Part shown: piece by piece, positions 1 through 8,576 of the stretch
Layout: every line of letters begins with the position of its first letter
Position numbering within the stretch: position 1 is the first letter of the stretch
From: Nocardioides faecalis
Lineage (GTDB): Bacteria > Actinomycetota > Actinomycetes > Propionibacteriales > Nocardioidaceae
DNA: 64,000 nt
Assembly: GCF_018388425.1 (NCBI RefSeq)
Contig: NZ_CP074406.1
Coordinates: 2,728,001 to 2,792,000, forward strand
Direction: 5' to 3'
Notes under the pieces: generated by a model
The model's database searches: none
What the model was told of the DNA's origin: nothing
The model's input: only the letters and a program-made list of their open reading frames with translations
Translations under genes and position numbers: made by a program

Positions 1-23
1 TGCCCGACCTCGAGCGCGCCTGG

Positions 24-1190
24 GTGGGGCGACATGGACTGGCGCGGCACCGGCTGGCGGTGGCGACGGCGTTCGCGACGCAGGGCTTCGTGTTCATCGG
101 GCTCACCACCCGCCTGCCCGACCTCAAGGACCGCTGGGACCTCTCCGAGCTGGACGTCTCAGGGGTGCTGCTGGTGATCGTGCTGCTCGCCGGAGCCGGC
201 TCGGTGCTGTGCGAGCGGCTGGCGCGCCGTACCGCCAGCGCGGCGCTGCTGCGCACCGGGCTGCTGCTCATCGGCGCCGGGGCTGCGGCGATGCTCGCCG
301 TGGACGTGTGGCCGGGGTTCCTGCTGGGCGTCGGGGTGTACGGCGTGGGGCTGGGCATGGTCGATGCCGCCACCAACATGCAGGCGGTCGCGATCGAGCG
401 TGGCTACGGCCGCCCGATCCTGCCCAGCTTCCACGGCGCGTGGACCTTCGGCGGCCTGCTCGGCGCCGGGCTGACCCTGCTCACCGCCGGTGTGGGCCTC
501 GGCTGGAGCGCCGGGATCGGGCTGGTGGCGGTGGTGGCCGCGGGCGCGGCGTTCCTGCCGCGCTCGGTCACGGCGCCGGTCGACGACGCGGACCCCGAGG
601 TCGTGGCGGCGCTCGCCGCGAGCGTGCCGTGGCGGCCGATCCTGATGGTCGGCCTGGGCATGGTCGTGTTCTACATGGTCGACACGGCGGCGCAGGCCTG
701 GGGCGCGGTCTACCTCGACGAGGTGCTCGACGCGCCCTCGCGCTGGGTCGCCCTGGCCACGCTGCCCTACCTGCTGGCCAGCCTGGTCGTGCGCCTGGCC
801 GGCGACCGCCTGGTGCGCCGCTACGACGCCCCGCCGGTGCTGCGCACCGGTGCCGTGGTGGCCTGCACCGGTCTGGTCGTCGTCACGTGTGCACCGACGT
901 GGCCGGTCGCGGTGCTCGGCTTCACCCTGGTCGGCGCCGGGATCTCGGTGGTGGCGCCGCTCAGCTTCTCCGCGGCGGCGAGCCTGGCCGGCGGGTCGGT
1001 GGAGCGGGTGGACGCAGTCATCGCGCGGTTCAACCAGTTCAACTACGTCGGCGGCCTGGCCGGCGCGGTGCTGACCGGTGTCGTCGGCGCCGACGAGCTG
1101 CGGCTGGGGTTCGTGGCTCCCGCCGTGTTCGTCCTGGGCCTGCTGGTGCTGGCCCGGTGGTTCCGGGCCGCGCCGGACGCGGCGCGGTAA
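24..1190 (+). CDS. MFS transporter (YbjJ-like)
   Basis: Major facilitator superfamily permease of about 388 residues with roughly twelve hydrophobic segments, as expected for the family. The first segment contains the pattern FIGLTTRLPDLKDRW, resembling the YbjJ-type inner membrane proteins that start with a TRxPxI/L-like loop after TM1. A mid-protein break (around residue 190, Asp-rich) separates the two six-helix halves. The substrate cannot be told. I used the GTG at 24, which leaves about ten residues before TM1. The frame is open to the left edge of the window, so the true start could lie upstream. It is followed after 54 nt by a lipoprotein gene on the same strand. Confidence 0.85.
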   Translation: MGRHGLARHRLAVATAFATQGFVFIGLTTRLPDLKDRWDLSELDVSGVLLVIVLLAGAGSVLCERLARRTASAALLRTGLLLIGAGAAAMLAVDVWPGFLLGVGVYGVGLGMVDAATNMQAVAIERGYGRPILPSFHGAWTFGGLLGAGLTLLTAGVGLGWSAGIGLVAVVAAGAAFLPRSVTAPVDDADPEVVAALAASVPWRPILMVGLGMVVFYMVDTAAQAWGAVYLDEVLDAPSRWVALATLPYLLASLVVRLAGDRLVRRYDAPPVLRTGAVVACTGLVVVTCAPTWPVAVLGFTLVGAGISVVAPLSFSAAASLAGGSVERVDAVIARFNQFNYVGGLAGAVLTGVVGADELRLGFVAPAVFVLGLLVLARWFRAAPDAAR

Positions 1191-1244
1191 GCGCGGTACG
1201 CGCGGGGAGGGAACGCGACGGCGCTCCGGGACGTCCCAGGCATC

Positions 1245-1886
1245 ATGAGTGCCATGTCCCGCACCACGACGAGCCCCACCGCCACGCCCCTTCTCCTGTC
1301 ACGTCGCGGGGCGCGGGTCCCGGCTCCGGCCGTCGCGCTGGCCATCATGCTGGTCGTCGTGCTGGGGGCAGCAGGGTGCTCACGCGAAAACGACGACGCC
1401 CGCGATGCCACCTCCGCCTCCGCCTCGACCCCCGCCTCGACCCCCGCCTCGACCCCCGCCTCGCCGCCGGCTTCGTCCGCTCCGGGCTCCGAGGGGAGTG
1501 ACGCCACCACGCCTGCCTCGCCGTCGGGCGGGCCGGCCTCGCGCACGTTCGACGAGCGCGACTACACCTACCTGCTCGAGGTGGTCTGCTACTGCCCGCC
1601 GGTGGGGCCGGTGCGGGTCACCGTCGCCGACGGCGAGGTCCGCGACGCGGTGCTCACGACGGGTGAGCCCGGTGCCGGCGCACCCGGGGACCAGGCGCCG
1701 GCGCACACCCGCCTCAGCATCCAGGACATCCTCGCCGAGGCGAACGACCCGGCCGCGGCCGACGTACGGGTGGACTGGCCGGCTGCCGCCACGCACCCCG
1801 ACCGTGTCAGCATCGACCGCCGCGCCGGGGTCTTCGACGACGAGGTGACCTACCGGATCAGCGACGTGCGCGTCAGCGCGGGATGA
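1245..1886 (+). CDS. DUF6174-type lipoprotein
   Basis: Predicted lipoprotein of 213 residues. An N-terminal hydrophobic segment ends in the lipobox LGAAGC (Cys at about 45), followed by a low-complexity Ser/Ala/Thr/Pro linker built from a repeated 12-nt unit (TPAS repeats, about 1427-1465). The C-terminal domain begins near DYTYLLEVVCYC and ends with HPDRVSIDR and DDEVTYRISD. The paired Cys (CYC), the 'V-DG-V' strand and the closing 'DDE-Y-I' match what I know of DUF6174. The function of that domain is unknown; it would be outside the membrane. An ATG at 1254 is an alternative start. The stop lies inside the convergent neighbour: the two genes overlap by 14 nt tail to tail. Confidence 0.75.
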   Translation: MSAMSRTTTSPTATPLLLSRRGARVPAPAVALAIMLVVVLGAAGCSRENDDARDATSASASTPASTPASTPASPPASSAPGSEGSDATTPASPSGGPASRTFDERDYTYLLEVVCYCPPVGPVRVTVADGEVRDAVLTTGEPGAGAPGDQAPAHTRLSIQDILAEANDPAAADVRVDWPAAATHPDRVSIDRRAGVFDDEVTYRISDVRVSAG

Positions 1887-2910
1887 GGGCCCAGTAGTCC
1901 AGGTCGAGCAGCACGCCGGCGGCGTGCTTGCCGGTCTCGGCGTCCCGCAGCGTCATCGACTCGTCGCGGTCGCGGGTGGCCACCAGGCGCAGCCGCAGCG
2001 CACCGACGCCGGGAGCCGAGGTCTCGGCCTTGTCGAGCACCTCCGACCACGCGTACACGGTGTCACCGGCGAACGCCGGGGCGGTGTGGGCGCCGGCGTT
2101 GATCGCCGCGATCAGCTGGGCGTTGGCCAGACCGTTGAACGACAGCGCGCGGGCCATCGAGATCACGTGGCCGCCGTAGATCAGCTGCCGGCCATCAGGG
2201 CGGGCCTGGGCGTTGAAGTGCACCTTCGCCGTGTTCTGCCACAGCCGGGTCGCCTGCTGGTGCTCGGACTCGGTGAGGGTGACCCCGTCGACGTGGTCGA
2301 TCTTCTCGCCCACCTCGTAGTCGTCGAAGCGGTGCGGCTCGCCGGCGGCGGCGAAGTCGTAGTCGGTGAAGTCCAGCCCGGTCGGCAGCACCAGGTCCTC
2401 GGCGGCCACGGCGGCGGCCAGCTCGGGCACGACGGTCTCGGGCGCCGGCGCCTCGGGGTCGCGCTTGTGCACCATGACCCAGCGCGCCCAGTCCAGCGCC
2501 ACCTCGCCGCGCTGGTTGGTCGCGGTGGAGCGCACGTAGACGACACCGGATCTGCCGTTGGAGTTCTGCTTGAGCCCGATCACCTCGGAGGTGGTGCTCA
2601 GCGTGTCCCCGGGGAGGACCGGACGGTGGAAGCGGCACTCGGCGTAGCCGAGGTTGGCGACCGCGTTGAGCGAGATGTCCGGGACGGTCTTGCCGAAGGC
2701 GACGTGGAAGGCGACCAGCTCCTCGACCGGGTGCGGGTCGAGGCCGACGGAGGCGGCGAACTGCGCCGATGACGGTACGGCGAAGCGGGTCGGGTAGAGC
2801 GAGCCGTAGACCGCTCGGTCCCCTTCGGTGACGGTGCGCGGGGTGGCGTGACGCAGCACCTGCCCGACGGAGAAGTCCTCGAAGAAGTTGCCGGGGTTGG
2901 TCTTGCTCAC
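1873..2910 (-). CDS. mch: Mesaconyl-CoA hydratase-like double hot-dog protein
   Basis: MaoC-type dehydratase of 345 residues with two hot-dog domains (about 1-150 and 190-335). The N-terminus MSKTNPGNFFEDF and the strings TPRTVTEGD, FGKTVPDISLNAVANLGYAE and LSTTSEVIGLK are ones I associate with mesaconyl-C1-CoA hydratase of the ethylmalonyl-CoA pathway, which hydrates mesaconyl-CoA to beta-methylmalyl-CoA. The start is a GTG that overlaps the stop of the upstream acyl-CoA dehydrogenase as GTGA, so the two genes are translationally coupled. Other pathway genes (crotonyl-CoA carboxylase/reductase, ethylmalonyl-CoA mutase, malyl-CoA lyase) are not in this window. A generic MaoC hydratase is the fallback interpretation. 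Confidence 0.82.
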   Translation of the reverse strand: MSKTNPGNFFEDFSVGQVLRHATPRTVTEGDRAVYGSLYPTRFAVPSSAQFAASVGLDPHPVEELVAFHVAFGKTVPDISLNAVANLGYAECRFHRPVLPGDTLSTTSEVIGLKQNSNGRSGVVYVRSTATNQRGEVALDWARWVMVHKRDPEAPAPETVVPELAAAVAAEDLVLPTGLDFTDYDFAAAGEPHRFDDYEVGEKIDHVDGVTLTESEHQQATRLWQNTAKVHFNAQARPDGRQLIYGGHVISMARALSFNGLANAQLIAAINAGAHTAPAFAGDTVYAWSEVLDKAETSAPGVGALRLRLVATRDRDESMTLRDAETGKHAAGVLLDLDYWALIPR

Positions 2911-4103
2911 GACAGCTTGTACTCCTTGAGGAGCTGGCGGCCGATGATCATCTTCTGGATGTCGGAGGTGCCCTCGCCGATGAGCATGAACTTGACCTCG
3001 CGCATGAGGCGCTCGATCTCGTACTCCTTGGAGTAGCCGTAGCCGCCGTGGATCCGGAAGGAGTCCTCGACGACCTCGTTGGCGTACTCCGAGGCGACCA
3101 TCTTGGCCATGCCGGCCTCGACGTCCATCCGCTTGCCGGTGTCCTTCAGGCGCGCGGCGCGGACCATCATCGCGTGCGAGGTCTCGACCTTGGTGGCCAT
3201 CTCGGCGAGGCGGAACAGCACCGCCTGGTGCTCGGCGATCTTCTTGCCGAAGGTCTTGCGCTGCTGGGCGTAGGAGACGCCCAGCTCGAAGCCGCGCCAG
3301 GCCAGGCCGCAGGCGCGGGCGGCGACGTTGACGCGGCCGACCTCGACGCCGTCCATCATCTGGAAGAAGCCCTTGCCCGGGGTGCCGCCGAGGATCTGCT
3401 CGGCGGCGATCTTGTGGCCGTCCAGGATGAGCTCGGTCGTCTCGACGCCCTTGTAGCCCATCTTGTCGATCTTGCCGGGGACGGTGACGCCCTGGGCGGT
3501 CTCGCCGAAGCCGGCCTCCTTCTCGACGAGGAAGGTGGTCATGTTCTTGTAGACCGACTCGGCACCCTCGTCGGTCTTCACGAGCAGCGCGACGAGCGTG
3601 GAGCTGGCGCCGTTGGTCAGCCACATCTTCTGGCCGGTGATCGAGTACGAGCCGTCCTCGGCCTTGGTCGCCTTGGTGGAGACCGCGGAGACGTCCGAGC
3701 CGAGGCCGGGCTCGGACATCGAGAACGCGCCGCGCACCTCGCCGGTGGCCATGCGGGGCAGGTACTTCTGCTTCTGCTCGTCGGTGCCGTGCTTCATGAG
3801 CAGGTAGGCGACGATGAAGTGGGTGTTGATGACGCCGGAGACGCTCATCCAGCCGCGGGCGATCTCCTCGACCACCAGGGCGTAGGTCAGCAGCGACTCG
3901 CCGAGTCCGCCGAACTCCTCGGGGATCGTCAGGCCGAAGACGCCGAGCTCCTTGAGCCCGTCGATGATGTCCTGCGGGTACTCGTCGGCGTGCTCGAGCT
4001 CCTGCGCGACGGGAATGATCTGCTCGTCCACGAAGGTCCGGACGGCCTTGAGGATCTCGGTCTGGTCTTCGGTGAGCCCATCGGTCTGGCAAAGCCGCGT
4101 CAT
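2907..4103 (-). CDS. Acyl-CoA dehydrogenase, probable methylsuccinyl-CoA dehydrogenase
   Basis: FAD-dependent acyl-CoA dehydrogenase, 398 residues, of normal family length. The flavin/substrate region FSMSEPGLGSD, the RKTF motif (QQRKTFGKK) and the C-terminal GEGTSDIQKMIIGR, with the catalytic Glu in GEGT, are all present. The sequence is close to the actinobacterial dehydrogenases encoded beside ethylmalonyl-CoA pathway genes. Together with the coupled mesaconyl-CoA hydratase gene this suggests that it oxidises (2S)-methylsuccinyl-CoA to mesaconyl-CoA. That role is inferred from context, and a different short/branched-chain substrate is possible. The ATG at 4103 is supported by an AGGGA ribosome-binding site 6-7 nt upstream; a longer open frame upstream lacks family similarity. 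Confidence 0.85.
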   Translation of the reverse strand: MTRLCQTDGLTEDQTEILKAVRTFVDEQIIPVAQELEHADEYPQDIIDGLKELGVFGLTIPEEFGGLGESLLTYALVVEEIARGWMSVSGVINTHFIVAYLLMKHGTDEQKQKYLPRMATGEVRGAFSMSEPGLGSDVSAVSTKATKAEDGSYSITGQKMWLTNGASSTLVALLVKTDEGAESVYKNMTTFLVEKEAGFGETAQGVTVPGKIDKMGYKGVETTELILDGHKIAAEQILGGTPGKGFFQMMDGVEVGRVNVAARACGLAWRGFELGVSYAQQRKTFGKKIAEHQAVLFRLAEMATKVETSHAMMVRAARLKDTGKRMDVEAGMAKMVASEYANEVVEDSFRIHGGYGYSKEYEIERLMREVKFMLIGEGTSDIQKMIIGRQLLKEYKLS

Positions 4104-4279
4104 CGGTTCCCTTTCGCTACGAACGACGCCAGCACTGTACCCACGAGTAGGAAGCTCTCTCCGCGCCGCCCGGGCTGCGGACGCCGGGGTGCCTCGTGGG
4201 CCTGCGGCGCTAGCATCGGCGACCTGACACGCCCCGCCTGCCGGCAGGGCGGGACGAGACCGGGACGGAGGTGCGCACC

Positions 4280-5500
4280 ATGGCCCCGGACGAGCCGCCC
4301 CGCGCAGGATCCGGCGACGCAGCAACCGGTGACGCAGCAACCGGTGACGACGCACCGCGGCGACGAGGCGCTCCCAAGCGCCGGGCGCCCCGCACCGCCA
4401 CCGCCCACCTTCCGCAGATCGCGCTGATCGCCGTCGTCCTCGTGGTGCTCGCGGCGGTCGCGGTGACCGCCGGTGGGTCGCCGAAGCAGCCCACCGCCGG
4501 CCCCGCGACCGCCTCCGACGCCCCCTCCGAGGGCGCCGGCCCGGACGACGCCGCCTCCACCGAGGCGACCCCCACGCCGTCGGCCACCATCCCCGAGATC
4601 GTCGCCCTGACCCCCAAGCAGCTCGACCGGCGCTACCGCCGCAAGGGCATGGTCCGGGTGGACCGGCCGCCGACGTCGAAGCCGCTGTCCTTCACGGTGG
4701 CCACGCTCAACGTCCTCGGCGCCTCGCACACCAAGGGCCGCAACAAGCGCAAGGGCTTCGCGGGCGCGATGGCCCGTCTGCCCGGGCAGGTGCAGCTGCT
4801 GAAGAACAAGGACGTCAGCATCGCCGGCCTCCAAGAGCTCCAGGTGCCCCAGGCCAGCGGCTTCGAGCAGCAGGCCGGCGACGTCTATGACATCTACCCG
4901 GGCATGCGTCTGGGACCGCGGCACACGGAGAACTCGATCGTGTGGCGCAAGGCGGACTGGGTGCTGGTGCGCGGGGAGGTCACCGACATCCCGTACTTCG
5001 GGGGCCGGCCCAAGAAGATGCCGCACGTGCTGCTGCGTCACCGCACGACCGGGCACCAGGTGTGGGTGGGCAACTACCACAACGCCGCCGACGTGCACGG
5101 CCCGGCGGCGAGGTGGCGGCGTGCCGCAGAGCGCATCGAGGCCGACCTCGCCCGCACCCTGGGCGCCGACGGCACCCCGGTGCTGATGACCGGCGACTTC
5201 AACGACCACGCCCCCTTCGCCTGCAACTTCACCGCCCTGTCCGGGATGCACTCCGCCGACGGGGCGCGCACGGACAAGGCCGGCAGGTGCCGGGTGCCCC
5301 AGCGGATGTACGTCGACTGGATCCTGGGCACCACGAAGGTGCAGTTCAGCGAGTTCACCCCCGACTTCGTCACCCGGGACAAGCGGTTGAGCGACCACCC
5401 CGTGTTCACGACCGTGGCCACGTTGCCGGCGCCGGTCGACGCCAAGCGCTGCCGGTTGGAGCCCTCGACCGAGGGCAGCCTCTGGTACTGCCCGAAGTGA
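4280..5500 (+). CDS. Membrane-anchored endonuclease/exonuclease/phosphatase-fold protein
   Basis: About 406 residues. A charged, Asp/Gly-rich N-terminus carries a perfect 15-nt duplication (about 4317-4347, residues DAATG twice). It is followed by one hydrophobic segment (IALIAVVLVVLAAVAV, about 50-66), a Pro/Thr-rich linker, and an EEP-fold domain from about residue 135. Hallmarks are TLNVLG, the metal-binding Glu in LQELQ, TGDFNDHAPF (about 304), DWILG and SDHPVF (about 370). It therefore probably acts as an extracellular phosphodiesterase; the substrate is unknown. The ATG at 4280 has GGAGG 8 nt upstream and is preferred over the in-frame GTG at 4271. It is paralogous to the N-terminal domain of the protein at 8577-10460. 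Confidence 0.83.
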   Translation: MAPDEPPRAGSGDAATGDAATGDDAPRRRGAPKRRAPRTATAHLPQIALIAVVLVVLAAVAVTAGGSPKQPTAGPATASDAPSEGAGPDDAASTEATPTPSATIPEIVALTPKQLDRRYRRKGMVRVDRPPTSKPLSFTVATLNVLGASHTKGRNKRKGFAGAMARLPGQVQLLKNKDVSIAGLQELQVPQASGFEQQAGDVYDIYPGMRLGPRHTENSIVWRKADWVLVRGEVTDIPYFGGRPKKMPHVLLRHRTTGHQVWVGNYHNAADVHGPAARWRRAAERIEADLARTLGADGTPVLMTGDFNDHAPFACNFTALSGMHSADGARTDKAGRCRVPQRMYVDWILGTTKVQFSEFTPDFVTRDKRLSDHPVFTTVATLPAPVDAKRCRLEPSTEGSLWYCPK

Positions 5501-5524
5501 GCCGCCGCCGGGCCGGCGGACTCA
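5498..5524. terminator. Bidirectional hairpin over both stop codons
   Basis: TGAG-CCGCCG, a 6-nt loop, then CGGCGG-A-CTCA forms a stem with one bulged A. The left arm contains the TGA of the EEP gene and the right arm contains the reverse-complement stop of the convergent DUF6752 gene. Confidence 0.55.
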
Positions 5525-5716
5525 GCGCTTGAGCGGGTCGCCGATCCCGTCGCGGAACCGCTGCAGCGCCTGCCGGGCCTGCTCCTCGTCGCCCTGGCGC
5601 AGCGGCACCAGCAGCTCGGTGACGACGTCCAGCAGCTCGGCGAGGCGGAGGTTGAGCTGGCGCGTCTCCTGCACCTGCTGCTCCAGCTCGCTCACCCGTC
5701 GGCTCAGCGATGCCAC
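5522..5716 (-). CDS. Small coiled-coil protein, DUF6752-like
   Basis: A 64-residue protein. The first 35 residues form a coiled-coil-like heptad pattern (SRRVSELEQQVQETRQLNLRL), followed by LAELLDVVTELLVPL and an acidic/basic helical tail. The composition and the position directly after a LicD/methyltransferase gene match the short DUF6752 proteins of Nocardioides-type genomes; no biochemical role is known to me. The GTG start overlaps the end of the upstream gene by 13 nt, so the two are probably co-transcribed. Confidence 0.7.
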   Translation of the reverse strand: MASLSRRVSELEQQVQETRQLNLRLAELLDVVTELLVPLRQGDEEQARQALQRFRDGIGDPLKR

Positions 5717-7287
5717 GAGACCACCATCCTCACGGTGTCGAGATGCCCCTCGCCGGGCGCCAGCGGCAGCTCCGCCTCGGCCGTGCTGAGCCGGACCAGC
5801 TCCTCGATGCCTCCGCCGCTGGCGGCGACCAGACGCTCGAGCTCGCCCACACCCACCGGCTGCAGGCCGCGGCGGTGGGCGGCCTCGCCGTCCTCGACGA
5901 TGACCTGCAGGTAGGCACGCCCCTGGTCACGGGTCAGCATCCGCGCCAGCAGCAGCAGGTTCCGGCGGCCGGCGGGGTTGGTCGCCTCGAGCACGTGGCG
6001 CGCCAGCACGATCCGGGGCCCGGGCTCGGTGGCCAGCGCGGCGCCGGTCTCCAGCACCGAGCGCAGCTCGGTGAGGCTGGTCCAGCGGAACGCGGCGTCG
6101 GCGCCGCGGCGCTGGGCCAGACGCTGCGCACGGCGCAGGTCCGGCGGGAAGTAGTCCACCCCGACCGCGCGATGTCCCTGACCGGCCAGCCAGACCGCGT
6201 CGTGGCCCCGGCCGCAGCCGACGTCCACGGCCAGCACGGCGTCCGGCTCCCGCTCGGCGACCCAGCGTGCGAACCGGCTCGGACCGCTCTTGGGCTTGGC
6301 CACGTCCCCGGTCCGCTCCCGGACCCAGCGCTCGTCGAGCCCGTGCCGGGTGCCTCGGAACCAGCCGTCGAGGCGGCGTCGTACGGACGCCGGCGTGCCG
6401 AACTTGAAGGCCGGGTCGGGCTTGCGCCAGCCGGGGCCGTACATGACCTCGAGCAGCCGCTCCGGCTCGGCGGGGACGGGAACGGACCGCCCGGCGAGCT
6501 CGGCGGTGCCGAGCGGGAAGATCCACTCGCGCTGGAAGGGGTGTCCCACCTCCCCCATCAGGTAGAGCTGCCCGTCGCGCAGGAAGCCGCCGAAGACGTC
6601 GAGCCCGCGGCTGGTGCCGTCGCCCTCCTCGACCATCACCTTGAGGCCGAGACCGCTGTAGCGCTGCACCCGGTAGCCCATGGCCTCGAGGTCGCGCTGC
6701 ACGCGGAAGGACTCCGCGGTGACGTCGACCGGGTACTCGAACCGGCTGACGTAGCCGAGGTCGGCGTCGGAGTCGTGCCCGATGAAGTCGCCGTCGCGTA
6801 CGGCGCCGAGGAGCGTGCCGTAGGCCACGAACGGCTCCAGGCCGGCGCGCCGCAGCGCCTCGGCGACGATCTCGATGGCGTCCTGCAGCGGACGGAGCTG
6901 GTCGGGGTCGCGGTCAGCGAAGAGCCGCATCAGCCGCATGCTCTTGTCCAGGCCCATCGGGTTGCCCTGCTTGTCGCGGACCGCGACGCGTCCCTCGCCG
7001 TCGCCGAGGACCGCCTCGACCTCGGCCCAGGTGCTCCCCTCGTCCCCGCTCGGGTCGGCCAACCCGACGCGCACCGCGCCCGACAGGAAGCCGCGCAGCA
7101 CGGGCGGCCAGGCCAGGAACCGTTCCCCGTCGCGCTCCTCGGTGTCGCGCAGCAGCCAGAAGGAGAAGACGCGCTGGTCGTCGAAGAGCACGTTGACGGG
7201 CACGTCGTCGGTGGCCTGCAGCGTCACCCCGGCGTCGTCCACCCGGAGCCGCGAGACCGTCGTTCCTCGTCGGTCGGCTGCTGGCAC
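5704..7287 (-). CDS. LicD-like nucleotidyltransferase fused to SAM methyltransferase
   Basis: A 527-residue two-domain protein. Residues about 115-310 contain the LicD/nucleotidyltransferase signature YGTLLGAVRDGDFIGHDSDAD (156-176), in which the acidic residues would bind metal. LicD-type enzymes transfer phosphocholine or other phospho-substituents to surface glycans. Residues about 345-500 carry a class I methyltransferase motif, VDVGCGRGHD (355-364), followed by VGVDYF. No membrane segment is seen, so action is expected on the cytoplasmic side. The gene sits between a sulfotransferase and two secreted EEP-fold genes, which suggests a cell-surface glycan or teichoic-acid-like polymer modification cluster; this is inference. 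Start GTG at 7287. Confidence 0.8.
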   Translation of the reverse strand: MPAADRRGTTVSRLRVDDAGVTLQATDDVPVNVLFDDQRVFSFWLLRDTEERDGERFLAWPPVLRGFLSGAVRVGLADPSGDEGSTWAEVEAVLGDGEGRVAVRDKQGNPMGLDKSMRLMRLFADRDPDQLRPLQDAIEIVAEALRRAGLEPFVAYGTLLGAVRDGDFIGHDSDADLGYVSRFEYPVDVTAESFRVQRDLEAMGYRVQRYSGLGLKVMVEEGDGTSRGLDVFGGFLRDGQLYLMGEVGHPFQREWIFPLGTAELAGRSVPVPAEPERLLEVMYGPGWRKPDPAFKFGTPASVRRRLDGWFRGTRHGLDERWVRERTGDVAKPKSGPSRFARWVAEREPDAVLAVDVGCGRGHDAVWLAGQGHRAVGVDYFPPDLRRAQRLAQRRGADAAFRWTSLTELRSVLETGAALATEPGPRIVLARHVLEATNPAGRRNLLLLARMLTRDQGRAYLQVIVEDGEAAHRRGLQPVGVGELERLVAASGGGIEELVRLSTAEAELPLAPGEGHLDTVRMVVSWHR

Positions 7288-7296
7288 CGGCGCATG

Positions 7297-8427
7297 CTAT
7301 CCGATCGGCTCGCTCGGGCCGGGGGCCCGGAGCTGCACCGGCGCCGGGGGCGGCGCGGGCGCGGGGGCGGGCGCGGGGGCGGGCATCCGGGGGTCGAGCC
7401 CCAGTGCGTCTCGCCAGGACCGGCCGGCGGTGACCTCCCGCAGGTCGCGCAGCAGCGAGGCCACGAGCGCGGTGGCGGCGTCGAGCAGCTCCTCGCTGCT
7501 CACCCCGTGCGGCCCGCGCTCCGCCGGGTCCTCCTCGGGCACGAGCAGCTCATTCGGGTCACCGACGACGTGGACGCCCCGGGCGGCGAGCAGGTCGACT
7601 GCGGCGCGGGCCCGGCGCCGGCACTCGGTGAGCACCTCGGGGGCGAGCCGCACCGGGGTCCCCGCCTGGGCTGCCAGGTGGCGCTCCGCGAGCAGGTCGC
7701 GGATCCAGTCGCCGCGGTCCACGTCGCGCACACGGAAGTCGTCCAGGTGCGCGTTGACGCGGCGCAGCAGCTCGGCCTGCGCCACCCCCAGCGACGGGTT
7801 CACCACCTGGGCCGGCGGCGCGTGGTCGCCGCTGAGGCCGAGGACGCCGGCGAGGTTGTGCCAGTGCTGCTCCGCCGGTGCTCGCGGGCCGGGCAGGACC
7901 AGGACGTGGATCCGGTCGGCGGGCACCACCGGCGCCCAGCGGTGCAGCACGCCGCCGAGGTCGAGGGTCCACCAGCCGAGCTCGCGGCGCCCGGTGCGCG
8001 AGGCCAGCTCCTCGAGGCTCACGACTCCCCCGTTCTTGACGCTCTCCTGCCAGCCCGCGGCGAGCATCGCGGCGGGCTGGCGCGCGGTGAGGATCAGGTG
8101 CAGCTCGGCGGGTCGCAGCCGCTCGGCGACCGCCGCCGCCTGCCGCGCGGTGGCCGCACAGAAGAACTCGTGGCTCAGCAGCACGTCACCGGGGTGGGCC
8201 GTGGCCTCGGCGCACAGCCGCTCCCAGGCGCCGGCGGCACGGGGGTCGCGCCGGGCCAGGTCCCGCTCGCAAACCTCGAGCGCCGCCCAGAGGTGCTCGC
8301 GGTGCCCGAAGCCGGGCAGCAGCAACCCTTCGTCGAGCAGTGCCTCGCGGTGCGCCCAGAGCACGCGCTGCAGGTACGTCGTACCCGTCTTGGGAAGCCC
8401 GGCGTGCAGGAAGACCCGTCGCGCCAT
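7297..8427 (-). CDS. Sulfotransferase-family protein
   Basis: A 376-residue protein starting MARRVFLHAGLPKTGTTYLQ. The GLPKTGTT segment (10-17) is the 5'-phosphosulfate-binding loop of PAPS-dependent sulfotransferases. LLSHEFF and LILTARQPAAML correspond to the second, 3'-phosphate-binding part. The C-terminus carries a simple (Ala-Pro)n tail (about 349-363) encoded by GC repeats. It probably sulfates a carbohydrate or lipid acceptor; the acceptor is unknown. It lies 9 nt upstream of the LicD/methyltransferase gene on the same strand and is probably the first gene of that operon. Confidence 0.75.
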   Translation of the reverse strand: MARRVFLHAGLPKTGTTYLQRVLWAHREALLDEGLLLPGFGHREHLWAALEVCERDLARRDPRAAGAWERLCAEATAHPGDVLLSHEFFCAATARQAAAVAERLRPAELHLILTARQPAAMLAAGWQESVKNGGVVSLEELASRTGRRELGWWTLDLGGVLHRWAPVVPADRIHVLVLPGPRAPAEQHWHNLAGVLGLSGDHAPPAQVVNPSLGVAQAELLRRVNAHLDDFRVRDVDRGDWIRDLLAERHLAAQAGTPVRLAPEVLTECRRRARAAVDLLAARGVHVVGDPNELLVPEEDPAERGPHGVSSEELLDAATALVASLLRDLREVTAGRSWRDALGLDPRMPAPAPAPAPAPPPAPVQLRAPGPSEPIG

Positions 8428-8465
8428 CGCGTCCTCCTCGATGCCGCCGCGGTCCAGGGCAGATC

Positions 8466-8486
8466 AGGTGAAAATGCAGATCACCT
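8466..8486. promoter_or_regulatory. Inverted repeat in divergent intergenic region
   Basis: AGGTGA - 9 nt - TCACCT is a perfect 6-bp inverted repeat between the divergent sulfotransferase and EEP-fusion genes. It could be an operator for either gene. There is no direct evidence. Confidence 0.35.
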
Positions 8487-8576
8487 AGACCACATGCGTC
8501 ACATTAGGCACACTAGCGGTCGGTATCGAAGCACAGAACGTCGCCAGACCCCCGCACCTCGACTCGGAGTGTCGCC

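Noticed and set aside
4210..4617. Minus-strand frame upstream of the acyl-CoA dehydrogenase
   Set aside because: Antisense to the start of the EEP gene, no similarity; the EEP protein has a proper ribosome-binding site.
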